Source: Ctena decussata (lineage: Eukaryota; Mollusca; Bivalvia; Lucinida; Lucinidae). Taken from it: 64,000 nucleotides of DNA. How positions within the stretch are numbered: position 1 is the stretch's first letter; each line of letters begins with the position of its first letter. A model generated the notes under the pieces. That model was given only the letters and a program-made list of their open reading frames with translations. It made no database searches and had not been told where the DNA came from. Positions 20,935 to 31,395 of the stretch are shown piece after piece. A program made the translations under genes and the position numbers. The stretch lies in the NCBI GenBank assembly GCA_963989385.1, contig OZ022503.1, forward strand, positions 92,204,638 through 92,268,637. The letters are read 5' to 3'.

Positions 20935-22614
20935 ATGGATAGATCTGCTCACGAAAGACAGAAGATGGAGAGAGAAATAAGAAAGCAGAAGCGTGATGAA
21001 AGACAAGTTCAGTTGGAACTAGAAAGGCGACAGAGACAGCTTCAGAGCTTAAAGGAAAGTTTGGACAGAGAAATCAAAGAGAAGACCAAAATAACAGAAC
21101 AGATAGGCCTCGATATAGATGAAAGACCAGGTGAATTAGAAGAGAGAGAGGAAGATATACTTGAGCAATATATAGAGTCTATGAACGCTCTGGACGATGA
21201 TGTTCGTGATGAAGGAGAAGTAGTAGAAGAAATGATAAAAGATAAAGGAAAGGGAAGACTTGAGTTAGCAGAAATACTGCAGAATGATGGTAGAAATGAG
21301 TTTGATGATAGGCTAGGCCGGTATGACGAAGATGAAGATGTGTATGATTATGAAGAACCTGAAAGTTATTTAGAACAGTTCTCTATAAAGAATAGAGATG
21401 AGGAGACGGATCAGCAAGTGAAAAGGGTCAAGGCAGAAGGAGTAAAAGGAGGTCTAGGCTTGACAGAAATCTCTAGGCATCCGACAGAGAAACCTTCAAC
21501 GCCAACCTTTCTTAAGAGGGTCGAGGACTCAATTACAAATGCTCCGAAGAGTATTATTAAGAAGGATAGTAGCACGCCTGTCTCTAGTTTCGAGAAAACT
21601 GAAATGGAGAGATCAGAAGCAGAGGATTATGATGGCAGCCTTGGGAAGAATGTTCTAGAAAGAGTTAAAGCCTTACAGCTGCAGGCAGAGATGATGGCAC
21701 ACAAGAGCAAGCAAAGGCTATATGAAGAAAGTCAGCTGAAGGAAAGAGTTATAGCAATGGAAAGAAGAAAGAAGAAAGTGAATGATGAAATGGCAAGGAG
21801 AAAGCAATTAATATTGATCAAACAAGATGAAGAGAGACTCGCAAAATTACTGAAACAAAGGAAACAGGAAGAATTAAGAAAAAGGCATGAGATCGACTTA
21901 CTACATAAACGAGAAACCGAATTGAAAAGGGAGTTAGAAGAAATTGAGAAAGAAGGCAAACTAGACTTCGAGGGGATAGTAAATGCAAGACAGTTTCAAG
22001 GGGAAAGGAGACAAGGTGGACATGAAATAGGAAAGACGGAGCTTCTTAAAGCTATTAATGCATGGGAAAAGGACAGAGGAGATAAACCAGTTGTGAGACC
22101 GAAGGAGAAATTACGTTTTACAGGAAGAACAAATGCAAAGGACTCATATGAACTGACACATTTCGGAGAGTTGGAAGAGTATGAAAGAAGAAGGGCGACC
22201 GAGCAGATGGAGCAAAGAGAAGGCAACATTAAACCAGAACCAGAAGATCCCCAACTATCAAGCAGTGAAGAGATGGAAAAACTGATGACCTATATAACGG
22301 AGTTAGGGAATCAGCTTTCAACACAGAGAGAAGCAGAAGAGAAAAGAATACAGGAAATGCAAGCAGCACAGTTAAAGGAACTTGAAAGAAAAGACACGTA
22401 TATTAGAAAGTTGGAAGAACGATTTGTAACCCTTGCCGACTCTGCAGGAAAGCAAGTTGTAGAAGACAAGAAAGAATCAGAGGAACAGCAAGAAAGTGAA
22501 GGGGGTTTAGCCCAAAGAGATAAAAAGAGATTGGTCGAAAAGAGAATTACCTTAAACAACTGGAAAGGGAGCTTCAAGAGAAAGAGAATGAAATCAGGAC
22601 AAAACTTAATTTAG
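20935..22614 (+). CDS. gag: inner element gag, N-terminal coiled-coil part
   Basis: A 559-aa frame from ATG at 20935, rich in E, K and R with long heptad-like stretches (residues about 1-60, 225-350 and 440-510), predicted as coiled coil from composition. It is likely the assembly or scaffold part of a long gag. The last ~24 codons (after about 22540) look unlike the rest, while a coherent charged frame starts in another register at 22524. I therefore infer a single small indel near 22524-22550, with 20935-23648 originally one gag of about 900 aa. Confidence 0.7.
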   Translation: MDRSAHERQKMEREIRKQKRDERQVQLELERRQRQLQSLKESLDREIKEKTKITEQIGLDIDERPGELEEREEDILEQYIESMNALDDDVRDEGEVVEEMIKDKGKGRLELAEILQNDGRNEFDDRLGRYDEDEDVYDYEEPESYLEQFSIKNRDEETDQQVKRVKAEGVKGGLGLTEISRHPTEKPSTPTFLKRVEDSITNAPKSIIKKDSSTPVSSFEKTEMERSEAEDYDGSLGKNVLERVKALQLQAEMMAHKSKQRLYEESQLKERVIAMERRKKKVNDEMARRKQLILIKQDEERLAKLLKQRKQEELRKRHEIDLLHKRETELKRELEEIEKEGKLDFEGIVNARQFQGERRQGGHEIGKTELLKAINAWEKDRGDKPVVRPKEKLRFTGRTNAKDSYELTHFGELEEYERRRATEQMEQREGNIKPEPEDPQLSSSEEMEKLMTYITELGNQLSTQREAEEKRIQEMQAAQLKELERKDTYIRKLEERFVTLADSAGKQVVEDKKESEEQQESEGGLAQRDKKRLVEKRITLNNWKGSFKRKRMKSGQNLI

Positions 22615-23648
22615 AAAAAGTTCCCGAGAAAGTTTCTAGTGAAGAACACAGGACAGAAAGTACTAAAGAAAGTCAGAGAGATGGCAAGAACGAAGATGTG
22701 ACTAAACCGAAAGTAGGGTCAGATGAGATAGATAAACCAACATCAAAGAATGAAGTTACTCATCTTGTAAAACCATTTGTAAATAGTTTCTCTGGGATTG
22801 ATCCAACCCCAAAGAATGAAAGCAGTTTTGAAGAGTGGCGACTTGAGACCCAGTACCTGATGGATTCTACTGTGTACCCAGAGTACATAGTGAATCAGGC
22901 CATTAGAAATTCTTTAAGGGGCCAGGCGAGAAAGGTTTTAGTCACATTAGGAGCGCAAGCTACATCAAAGCAAATAAAGGAAAAGTTAGAATGTATTTTT
23001 GGAAATGTCGCCACTGGAGAAAGCGTGCTGCAAGAATTTTACAATGCAACACAGAAGGAAAATGAGAGTGTAACTCTGTGCAGTATACGTTTAGAAGAGA
23101 TTTACCAGAAGGCGAAAGAGAAAGGACATGTGAGCGACAGTCAGAAGGATAAAATGTTAAAGAATAAGTTTTGGCGTGGATTACGCAGCACTGAACTCAA
23201 AAATGCGACAAGAGTTCATTTCGAGAAGGACAAAGTTGGATTTGAAATGCTTAGGACGAAGGTCAGAGCGGCAGAATATGAACTGTCACAAGATAAAATT
23301 GCCATGTCACAGGAGAAAAGTACACTACAGAAAGACTTGAAAGTTGAAGTTAAATCTGTTAAAGAGGAACCCGTTAAGATTAAAGATAAAGATACTAGCA
23401 GTAAAATAGAAATCCAACATCAGACTGTCCAACAAGACTCAAATACAAAACTGCTCATAGATATAGTTAAAAAGATGGAAGGTTTTGAGAAAAGGTTGGA
23501 CAATTTAAGCAAAGGTACGCCGAATAAGTCATATTACAGGGGACGTGGCCGAGGTGGCAGTTGGTCATCATCACGAACACCCCAAACTAATACAGCGAAA
23601 GAACCCGAAAAGAAAGAAAAAGAAAGTCAAGACCCGTTAAACCGATAA
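22524..23648 (+). CDS. gag: inner element gag, capsid part
   Basis: An open frame continuing the coiled coil (QLERELQEKENEIRTKL) and then a capsid-like domain from about 22790: FSGIDPTPKNESSFEEWRLE, LRGQARKVLVTLG, EFYNATQKENESVT, KFWRGLRS. The F-S-G...P...E.SF..W layout resembles Ty3/gypsy capsids of the kind domesticated as PNMA and Arc. The C-terminus is RGRGRGG-rich, with no zinc knuckle, so RNA binding probably uses the RGG region. It ends at 23646-23648, 20 bp before the pol ATG and in a different frame. Confidence 0.8.
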   Translation, partial: KEIGRKENYLKQLERELQEKENEIRTKLNLEKVPEKVSSEEHRTESTKESQRDGKNEDVTKPKVGSDEIDKPTSKNEVTHLVKPFVNSFSGIDPTPKNESSFEEWRLETQYLMDSTVYPEYIVNQAIRNSLRGQARKVLVTLGAQATSKQIKEKLECIFGNVATGESVLQEFYNATQKENESVTLCSIRLEEIYQKAKEKGHVSDSQKDKMLKNKFWRGLRSTELKNATRVHFEKDKVGFEMLRTKVRAAEYELSQDKIAMSQEKSTLQKDLKVEVKSVKEEPVKIKDKDTSSKIEIQHQTVQQDSNTKLLIDIVKKMEGFEKRLDNLSKGTPNKSYYRGRGRGGSWSSSRTPQTNTAKEPEKKEKESQDPLNR

Positions 23649-23668
23649 CTGTCTCCCTCGCAGGGCAG

Positions 23669-26600
23669 ATGGGAGACAGTGAAACACCTCAGGGCCCTAA
23701 TAGTAACATACTGGAACAAATAGTAGGGAAAGGAAATGAGGATATAGTTTTCATTAAAAAGGTTGAAACTAGAGCACTCATAGATTCGGGTTCCATGATA
23801 AGTACCGTTACAGAAGAGTTCTTAGAACATCTAGAGCCCAAACCAGAAATATTGCCACTTGAAAATTTTGATCTGGACATAAAGGTGGCTGGCGGATATT
23901 CCCTACCATACAAAGGATATGTTACTGTCAATGTTACTGTACCGTTTCTACGGCATGAACAGATCAGCGTGCCAATGTTGGTGGTTCCACTGACAGCATA
24001 CACTGAAACTGTACCTGTCATTGTCGGTACCAACATTATTCGGCAGTTCAAGTCTGCTTCATCAGACGACAGTGATGTTCCAGAGGGTTGGAAGCTGGCT
24101 ATGACCTCAATCTGCAACAAGCAAGCTGGTGTCGTTAAAACGACTAACAAAATAGTGTTGCAGCCTCTGGAGAGCAAACTTATAACAGGTTTTGCTCGTA
24201 AAACTAGAGATGTTGAGGCAGTGGTGACAGAACCAGCGGAAGATGGCACAACATCTAGACTTCTTGTTTGCCCGAGAGTAGTGGGTCTTAACAAGCCGGG
24301 AACATCCGCCAGAATACCTGTTAGGATCTGCAATATTTCTGCTAAGGCAGTGACTATACCAGCTAAGTCACTGATTTGTGAGCTCAATGAAGTTGATGTT
24401 CTGAGATCAGCTGACATAACATCAAAGTCAGGGAAAACGTCAACTGTTAATGTCCAACAACAGCAGGCAACAGTATCAGAAAACACTGATTCCATCAAAC
24501 TTGATCTGAGCGGTTCCTGTTTGACAGAAACAGAAAAGGAGAAAGCTCAAGAATTCCTGTCAAGGTGGCAGCATATCTTTTCTCGTGGGCCGTTAGATCT
24601 TGGCCACACTCATACTGTGAAACACGAGATAAATCTTGAGGATGAGGCACCCTTTAAGGAGCCATACCGGCACATTCCCCCAGCTCTTTTTCAAGAGGTT
24701 AGAGAACATCTGAGGGAAATGCTCCAAGTCGGTGCAATACGGGAATCCTCCAGCCCCTTTAGTTCCAACGTAGTGCTTGTCAGAAAGAAGGATGGCACAA
24801 TCAGGTTCTGTATAGACTACAGGAAACTGAACCAGCGCACTAAAAAGGACGCATATGCCATCCCTCGTATTGATGACAGCCTACACCTGCTTGCTGGCGC
24901 AAAGTACTTTTCGACTTTGGACTTGAAAGCAGGCTACTGGCAGGTGGAACTAAAGGAGGAAGACAAACCTAAGACAGCAGTCCAAGTTGGAGCACTTGGA
25001 TTCTTCGAGGCAAATCGCATGCCGTTTGGGTTGTGCAATGCCCCGGCAACCTTTCAGAGGTTGATGGAAAGGTGCATGGGTGACCTAAATCTGAGAGATT
25101 GTTTAATCTACTTAGACGACATCATCATCTTTTCCTCAACCTTTGAAGAGCACATTGATAGGCTTCAAGCCGTGTTCGAGCGGTTGCAGGAGCACAACCT
25201 AAAGCTCAAACCATCAAAATGCGAGCTGTTTCGTGACCAAGTGCTCTATCTTGGACATGTCGTCTCCAAGGAGGGTATCCACACCGATCCGTCAAAGATA
25301 GAGGCCGTCAAGAAGTGGCCTGTTCCTCAAAATACGAAGGACGTCCGTAAGTTCCTAGGATTTACGGGCTACTATCGTCGCTTCGTTAAAGGATATGCTG
25401 CCATAGCTAGACCTTTGACAGATTTGCTTATTGGCCATCCTACAAAGACCAAAGGAAAGAAGAAAAATGTGAATGCATCACCTTTCACATGGGGTCAAGA
25501 CCAGCAGACCAGTTTTGAAACCATAATACACCATCTGACTAACCCTCCTGTACTGGCATATGCTGATTATAGCAAGCCCTTCACTCTCCATACTGATGCG
25601 AGTTCGAATGGCCTCGGAGCTGTATTATATCAGGCACAGAATGGTAGAAAGAGGGTGATCGCATATGCCAGCAGAAGTTTAAGGCCTGCAGAGAGGAACT
25701 ACCCAGCGCACAAGCTAGAATTTCTGGCGTTGAAATGGGCTGTGGTGGAAAAATTCCACGACTACCTCTATGGTAGCAAGTTTGAGGCTGTTACTGACAA
25801 CAACCCTCTTACTTACATTTTCACCACAGCAAAGCTTGATGCTACTGGACAACGTTGGGTAGCTTCCCTCTCCAACTATAACTTCAGCATCAAGTACAGG
25901 AGTGGCAGGAATAATTCTGATGCGGATGGCTTATCGCGATTAGAGACTCCAGAGTCGGAACATATCATTTTCCCGGAAGTTCTGAAAGCGATTTGCCAGT
26001 CTGTCACTGTCAGTGCAGATGAGTGTCCGTTCATTGAATGCATGGCTCTCACAGATCCCACAGATCCTACAGACGGCATCCCTGAACAGATGCTGGAAGC
26101 TAACGCTTTATCTTCTAAAGATTGGCGGAAAGCTCAGCGAGACGACCCTACACTTAGATGTATAATCGACCATCTACAGACAGGATCTCGGGTTCCAGCT
26201 TCGCTAACCCGATCCAGTCCTACAATAGACCGTCGTTATCTCAAGGATTGGGATCGTCTCTTTCTGTCTGAAGATGGCGTCCTGTACAGAAGAGCTGTCA
26301 TCAATGAACAGGAGTTTCAACAACTGGTAATGCCCCTTGACTATAGAGACACCATTTTCCGTGCTCTACACGATGACCTTGGTCATCAAGGGAGAGACCG
26401 TACCATTTCACTAGTCAAACAACGTTTCTTTTGGCCAGGCATAGACTCTTACATCAGAGAAAAGGTGGGACAGTGTCTTAGATGCACACTCCGTAAAACT
26501 CAGCAAGAGAGGAATGCTAAGCTGGTGAACATTGTCTCATCCGCACAACTAGAAATACTATGCCTGGATTACCTCTCTTTGGAACGTTCTAAGGGAGGTT

Positions 26601-27691
26601 ACGAGAACATTTTGGTCATCACGGATCATTTCTCTCGTTACGCCCAAGCATTCCCTACAAGGAATCAGACGGCTAGAACAACGGCCCGGGTGTTGTTTGA
26701 GAACTTCATTGTCCACTACGGATTTCCAGCGAGAATACACAGTGACCAAGGTCAGAACTTCGAGTCTAACCTCATAAAGGAGCTGTGTAGTATCGCTGGA
26801 GTCGAGAAGTCTCGGACAACGCCCTATCATCCTGTGGGGAATGGGCAATGCGAGAGATTTAACCAGACGCTTCTGAAAATGCTGGGAACGTTGGAAGAGA
26901 GCCAGAAGAGTGATTGGAAGGCGCATGTGCCAACATTGGTGCATGCATACAATGCGACCTTCCATGACTCAACTGGTTACTCCCCTTATTTCTTGATGTT
27001 TGGGAGGCATCCGAGACTTGCGATTGATGCATTTCTCGGCCTGTCTCCTGATACTCAGTCTGCGTCCAGTAAGACTGAGTATATTAAGAAATTAAGGGAA
27101 CGCCTGCACTTTGCATACAAGAAAGCGCGAGAAACTGCAAAGCAAAGTGCAGCCCAACATAAGAGGCACTATGACCTCAGAGTCAGGAGCTCTGGTTGTT
27201 TACATCCGGGTGACCTTGTCCTCGTAAGAAACGTTGGTCTGCGCGGCAAGCAGAAACTGGCGGACAAATGGGAGCAGCAGCCATATACTGTGGTGCGCCA
27301 GCCAAATCCTGATATTCCTGTGTTTGAGGTTAAGTCAACCCAATCAAAGAGCAGGAAAATCAGAAGGTTGCACAGGAATTTGCTGCTACTATTCATGGCT
27401 CTCCCTTGTAAACAAACTAGCCGGGAGAACAGTCAGCATGAAACCCTGTCCGATGAACCCTTCCATCAGAACTCTTCTGCGTTGGATATTTCGATATCAG
27501 ACAATGCTGGTGCTGAGTCAGAGAACCATATTCAGGAGGCAGCGCCAGCTCGATATACCATCCCACAGAGGAGAAGGCCTGGGTCACCAGGACTTCTACC
27601 TCGTACTCTTGAAGTAACGCAGGAGAGTCCAAAACCAGTGCGCACGAGGCGGAAACCAGCCTGGATGGATTCGCGGGACTGGGTGTTGTAA
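23669..27691 (+). CDS. pol: inner element pol: protease-RT-RNase H-integrase
   Basis: An intact 1340-aa polyprotein in standard Ty3/gypsy order. Protease D-S-G at 39-41. RT with VRKKDGTIRFCIDYRKLN (371-388), D418 in STLDLKAGYWQVEL, FGLCNAPATFQRLM, YLDD 481-484. RNase H with HTDASSNGLGA (D643). Integrase zinc finger H901, H906, C936, C939; catalytic D967, D1026, E1062 (35 residues between the last two). A basic tail follows, ending DSRDWVL. Start chosen at ATG 23669; pol is in the -1 frame relative to gag, so frameshifting or re-initiation could express it. No env-like ORF follows. All key residues are present, consistent with a young insertion. Confidence 0.95.
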   Translation: MGDSETPQGPNSNILEQIVGKGNEDIVFIKKVETRALIDSGSMISTVTEEFLEHLEPKPEILPLENFDLDIKVAGGYSLPYKGYVTVNVTVPFLRHEQISVPMLVVPLTAYTETVPVIVGTNIIRQFKSASSDDSDVPEGWKLAMTSICNKQAGVVKTTNKIVLQPLESKLITGFARKTRDVEAVVTEPAEDGTTSRLLVCPRVVGLNKPGTSARIPVRICNISAKAVTIPAKSLICELNEVDVLRSADITSKSGKTSTVNVQQQQATVSENTDSIKLDLSGSCLTETEKEKAQEFLSRWQHIFSRGPLDLGHTHTVKHEINLEDEAPFKEPYRHIPPALFQEVREHLREMLQVGAIRESSSPFSSNVVLVRKKDGTIRFCIDYRKLNQRTKKDAYAIPRIDDSLHLLAGAKYFSTLDLKAGYWQVELKEEDKPKTAVQVGALGFFEANRMPFGLCNAPATFQRLMERCMGDLNLRDCLIYLDDIIIFSSTFEEHIDRLQAVFERLQEHNLKLKPSKCELFRDQVLYLGHVVSKEGIHTDPSKIEAVKKWPVPQNTKDVRKFLGFTGYYRRFVKGYAAIARPLTDLLIGHPTKTKGKKKNVNASPFTWGQDQQTSFETIIHHLTNPPVLAYADYSKPFTLHTDASSNGLGAVLYQAQNGRKRVIAYASRSLRPAERNYPAHKLEFLALKWAVVEKFHDYLYGSKFEAVTDNNPLTYIFTTAKLDATGQRWVASLSNYNFSIKYRSGRNNSDADGLSRLETPESEHIIFPEVLKAICQSVTVSADECPFIECMALTDPTDPTDGIPEQMLEANALSSKDWRKAQRDDPTLRCIIDHLQTGSRVPASLTRSSPTIDRRYLKDWDRLFLSEDGVLYRRAVINEQEFQQLVMPLDYRDTIFRALHDDLGHQGRDRTISLVKQRFFWPGIDSYIREKVGQCLRCTLRKTQQERNAKLVNIVSSAQLEILCLDYLSLERSKGGYENILVITDHFSRYAQAFPTRNQTARTTARVLFENFIVHYGFPARIHSDQGQNFESNLIKELCSIAGVEKSRTTPYHPVGNGQCERFNQTLLKMLGTLEESQKSDWKAHVPTLVHAYNATFHDSTGYSPYFLMFGRHPRLAIDAFLGLSPDTQSASSKTEYIKKLRERLHFAYKKARETAKQSAAQHKRHYDLRVRSSGCLHPGDLVLVRNVGLRGKQKLADKWEQQPYTVVRQPNPDIPVFEVKSTQSKSRKIRRLHRNLLLLFMALPCKQTSRENSQHETLSDEPFHQNSSALDISISDNAGAESENHIQEAAPARYTIPQRRRPGSPGLLPRTLEVTQESPKPVRTRRKPAWMDSRDWVL

Positions 27692-28841
27692 TGTTACAAA
27701 CGGTGCGGAATCAGTCTTTGTAGTTTGATAGATGGAAAGTAGTACAGCAGTGCCCTTACAGTCAATATTGTTGTATATAGAGTCTTGTCATTGCCCCAGA
27801 CTGACGCGTGTATATAGTTCCTGTAAGGTCAGTCTCACAGGGGGTTTGTTTTTTTTAGCGACGAGGCAATTTTCATTACCGTAGGCCATTTTCCTCATGT
27901 AGCATAATTTATCTCATAGTTTTATCTCATAATTTAGTTCGTATTTCCGTAATGTTCCAGTGTGTTACTATACGGGGGCAACTGATTTAAAATTGGTTTC
28001 TTTTCCCCAGTAAAAGTTAACAAAAAGGAACTCGAACTCCATAAGGACTGTAAGCTCAGTGAGCTGGTTTGCTTATCAGGTATACAGAATTGCTACCAAA
28101 CAATTGGCAAATGTACCTGACAATGCCTTTCGTCTGTTTCAGTGACTCGTCACGTTCAGAAACAGATATGTTACCCCGAGGGGTAACACTTAAACATCAG
28201 TCCCTAGTAAGTTTGATCCCAGTTAACTTTTTCATCGATGACCCGTATCATACTGTGTTTAAACATTTTTTTTCACTGACAGAATATTCATTATTTTTTT
28301 TTAATGTCAGTGAATTTCAACTCATTCTTTCATTAAACTCATTTTCACATAAATCTCATAGCAACATTATAATATGTTGCTGACAGTATTTTCTTTCCCG
28401 GTACATTATTGCAGACGTCATTATAACGTAGAAACAGATATAACTTGCTGCAATACTGAGTTAACAACTACGCATGCCAACAGAAAGGCATAACCTGGGC
28501 CTTCTTCGGGCGCCTAGAGCTATTACTAGAAATAATGAACGCCATAATTACTTTTTTTGCAAGAGCAGAATAGTTAAATACAAACACTCAATCCTACGTA
28601 CAACATTTAACTCAACGAATTTTTTTCCTTAAATGTAACCGGCTGTTTCTATACGTATCAGGTTTATCAGAATCTTATTTTATTTCCAAATTTATCATTA
28701 TTTTATTATTATTATTTAATGTCTTTATATTTTACTTCATTACACGTTCACATAACGCTACATTTCATATGCATATACATAACCTTACATACCGCATTAT
28801 TCGGTGAATGTCGGGACGACATTCGGTAAAGTGGGGAAGAA
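27692..28841 (+). other. 3' non-coding region of the inner element, with hairpin and PPT
   Basis: 1.15 kb with no recognised protein. Just before the LTR lies a perfect hairpin, GAATGTCG-GGA-CGACATTC (28806-28824), then a purine tract GTGGGGAAGAA (28831-28841) adjoining TGTCACAG of the LTR, which is the expected polypurine tract. Confidence 0.7.
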
Positions 28842-29546
28842 TGTCACAGGGTAAAATAAGGCTTTCATTGAAGCCCTTATTTAAGCTACCTTTCTCTATA
28901 TGGTCTTCCCTATAGCCTTGTTCCCGACCCGGTTCTCCGCCTCCTCATATACTAGATGTTGGGTGTGTCTGTAGTGGGTGTAGGGATGTCCAGTGTGAAT
29001 TATGTATTCACCTGTGTTAAGCGCTGATGCGTTCAGTCATCTACTCGTCATCATACAAAACACACCTTGTATATGTCTCTATTAAATATATTTTGCAATA
29101 TATTTGCAGGTATGTAGCTCATTTACTTCATTCATTTGGCATTAATTAGCATATTCTTAGGATTCATGAAGTGCGTTCAGTTTCATGGTATTTAAGTAAG
29201 TTTTTTTCTATATTTCTATGGAAAAGCTCTCTTTTCCTTCTGTTTGGTGGTGACGTCAGCAAGGTGGAAAACGCATGTCATTGTCTGAAACTAAGGTTCT
29301 ACCATCCATCCATATTTATGCATTGTTCATAAAGTCTTTTACGTCCATGTATGCTTTGTGTGACTTGTTTGTATTCTATGTATTTGTATTTTTCAGGAGC
29401 AGTCATCTACTCGTCATCATACAAAACACACCTTGTATATGTCTCTATTAAATATATTTTGCAATATATTTGCAGGCTTGGTTTTGGTAATTAAAGAACC
29501 CTCGGGTCGGCTCAGAATATTCAAATTCAGCCCATACCCCGCGATA
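28842..29546 (+). repeat. 3' LTR of inner Ty3/gypsy element
   Basis: Same sequence as 16213-16916 with one extra T. The internal 77-bp duplication is present here too, so it predates this insertion. Followed by the AAAT target duplicate and then the outer gag. Confidence 0.93.
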
Positions 29547-29550
29547 AAAT

Positions 29551-30505
29551 GAACATATAGTTCTTTACTACAGGATTCTAAAAACTGATCCCTAGCGAAA
29601 AAATCGCAAACAGCTTCGTAAGACTGGTCTACTTTCGCCATTTTCAACCATTTATTAAGATACGACCTAAGTCTACTACTAAACTGAATAAACGTTTCGG
29701 ACTTTTCAGGCCTATCATAGCGAAATTTCTTCCTAAATCCGCGTTCAGTCATATCAAAATTCTTTAACAACGCATCTTTCAACTTGTCATAATCCGCTGC
29801 ATCATCTACAGACAATCTATCATAGACATCAAGCGCGCGACCTTTAAGTAATGCGCTTAAATATGCAGCCCAAACGTTTTTATCCCATTTATTCGCCGTC
29901 GCGTATTTCTCAAACCTTGATAAGTAACTATCCATTTTGTCCTTACTTTCATCAAAATACGGTAACTTGGGATCTCGCGCATGCGCTAGCTTTTCAGCCT
30001 TCTGTTTTTCTAATTCAACTCTAAACGTTACCTTCTGCAAATCTATCTGATTCTTTAACTCGCGTTGCTGCAATTCAAAACTATACTTCAACTTTTCTAA
30101 CTCAACTTCGCTCGACAACTTCGCTTCCTTATCGCTTTCGACTTGAGACAACTTAGCTTCCCTATCTTTCTCGGCTTGCCGCTCTATGCTTTCAATTCGC
30201 GCCATCTCGATTTCCCTATCCGCCGCAATCTTAGCCAATTCAATTTCCCGATCTTTTTCGGCCTGCGCGATCCTAGCTAACTCAATTTCCCTGTCTTTAT
30301 CGGCCTGCGCAATTTTAGCTAACTCAATTTCCCTGTCTTTTTCGGCCTGCGCAATCTTTTCTTTATCAAGTGCCCTTACCGCGTGCCTTTCTGCCCTCTC
30401 AGTCTCTTGCTGTTGCTTTACAAATTCCTGCAATGCCTGCCCTTCATAACCTAACTCCCTTCCCGTCTTAACTAACTGATCCATGACGCTTAACGTAATG
30501 CTCAC
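29551..30505 (-). pseudogene. gag: outer retroelement gag, 5' part (coiled coil and SCAN-like capsid)
   Basis: Start at ATG 30505 or 30484 (minus). An N-terminal charged coiled coil holds about four copies of a 14-residue unit (AQAEKDREIELAKI), encoded by ~42-bp repeats at 30205-30375. A capsid region from about 29970 has LPYFDESKDKMDSYLSRFE, ALLKGRALDVYDRL, SETFIQFSSRLRSYLNKWL, and DFFARDQFLESCSKELYVHF just before the break at 29550. The last two blocks resemble the SCAN domain, which published work derives from Gmr1-like gag. The coding frame is cut here by the nested element and continues at 16212-15902. Confidence 0.88.
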
Positions 30506-31395
30506 GTTAACTTAACTGAAACCGACGTTCACTTATAGTCACACACGTTAACTAAAACGTTAACAATAATAATAACAAACTAATCCAACTAAAACGTTGA
30601 TTAATTAGTATACTCGCGATCTGGACGTAGCCATTAAAGTTACGTTCATAACAGACCGGAAATGACGTCATAAACTGACGTTGACTTTGCCGAGAATTAC
30701 TTTTCACTATTAGATGACGTAATTAGATGACGTAAATAACCCACATACAATTACGCCCAACTTGATCTAGCGTATCGGATATACAAACGTAACGTATGTA
30801 ACGCAACGTATTGACACTGACACGACAACTGTACGTCCTACATTACAAAACCTTATAAGATACCAACGGTAAATCAAACTTAAGATTCCGCTATTAGGTT
30901 TAATTGTAACGATATTATATTACGTTACGAGTAACCTACGTTACTAAATCAGGACATAAAATGGACCTCAGTAACGGTTACGACAGAACGTACAAACGTT
31001 TGAATTAATGAACTAACAGATTGTCATGCAACAGCAGTGCCCAGGTACTCAAATGGACCTTAAAACTAAATATGTATCATCCGTGCCAAGACAATTCAGG
31101 TCTATATAACCTCAGTTTCCCCACTCAGATATGCAACCTGTTACATTTTATCACAAATTAATGCATGGGCTATCGCACTTCATCACGTAGGGAATAAGGA
31201 TAGTTGACCTTAATTGAGTGTAGGTTTCATTTACAAGAATTTAGTGGCAAAATTGCTCCCCTAAAATTCACAGCCTTACAAACATCCTTACGTCACCTTA
31301 GAAAAGAACAATCAGAAAGTCAATAATAAAAAAAAATGTCTGACAAAATTGTGCCTAGATTCTGTATATATTGTCAATGTCTTACACTGGCAGAT
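30506..31395 (-). other. 5' leader region of the outer element
   Basis: Non-coding and rich in AACGTT/ACGT motifs (30510-30960). A direct copy of the arm that would serve as a normal 5' LTR is not seen here, nor a clear primer-binding site. At the inner tip of the right arm, ACACTGGCAGAT...ATCTACCAGTGT (31384-31410) forms a palindrome absent from the left arm. Confidence 0.5.

Larger units (their letters stand above)
16213..29546 (+). mobile_element. complete nested Ty3/gypsy LTR retrotransposon (13.3 kb)
   Basis: Two LTRs (704 and 705 bp) bracket a PBS candidate, a long leader, gag, pol and a polypurine tract. The element sits in the gag of the minus-strand outer retroelement. AAAT precedes the left LTR (16209-16212) and follows the right LTR (29547-29550), a 4-bp target duplication. 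Near-identity of the LTRs implies a recent insertion. Confidence 0.93.

Noticed and set aside
23689..24498. 269-aa ORF opposite the inner pol
   Set aside because: An antisense shadow of the pol reading frame with no recognisable domain.
27234..27617. Small ORF overlapping the pol end, considered as an env or accessory protein
   Set aside because: It lies wholly within the pol frame region and shows no signal peptide or membrane segment.
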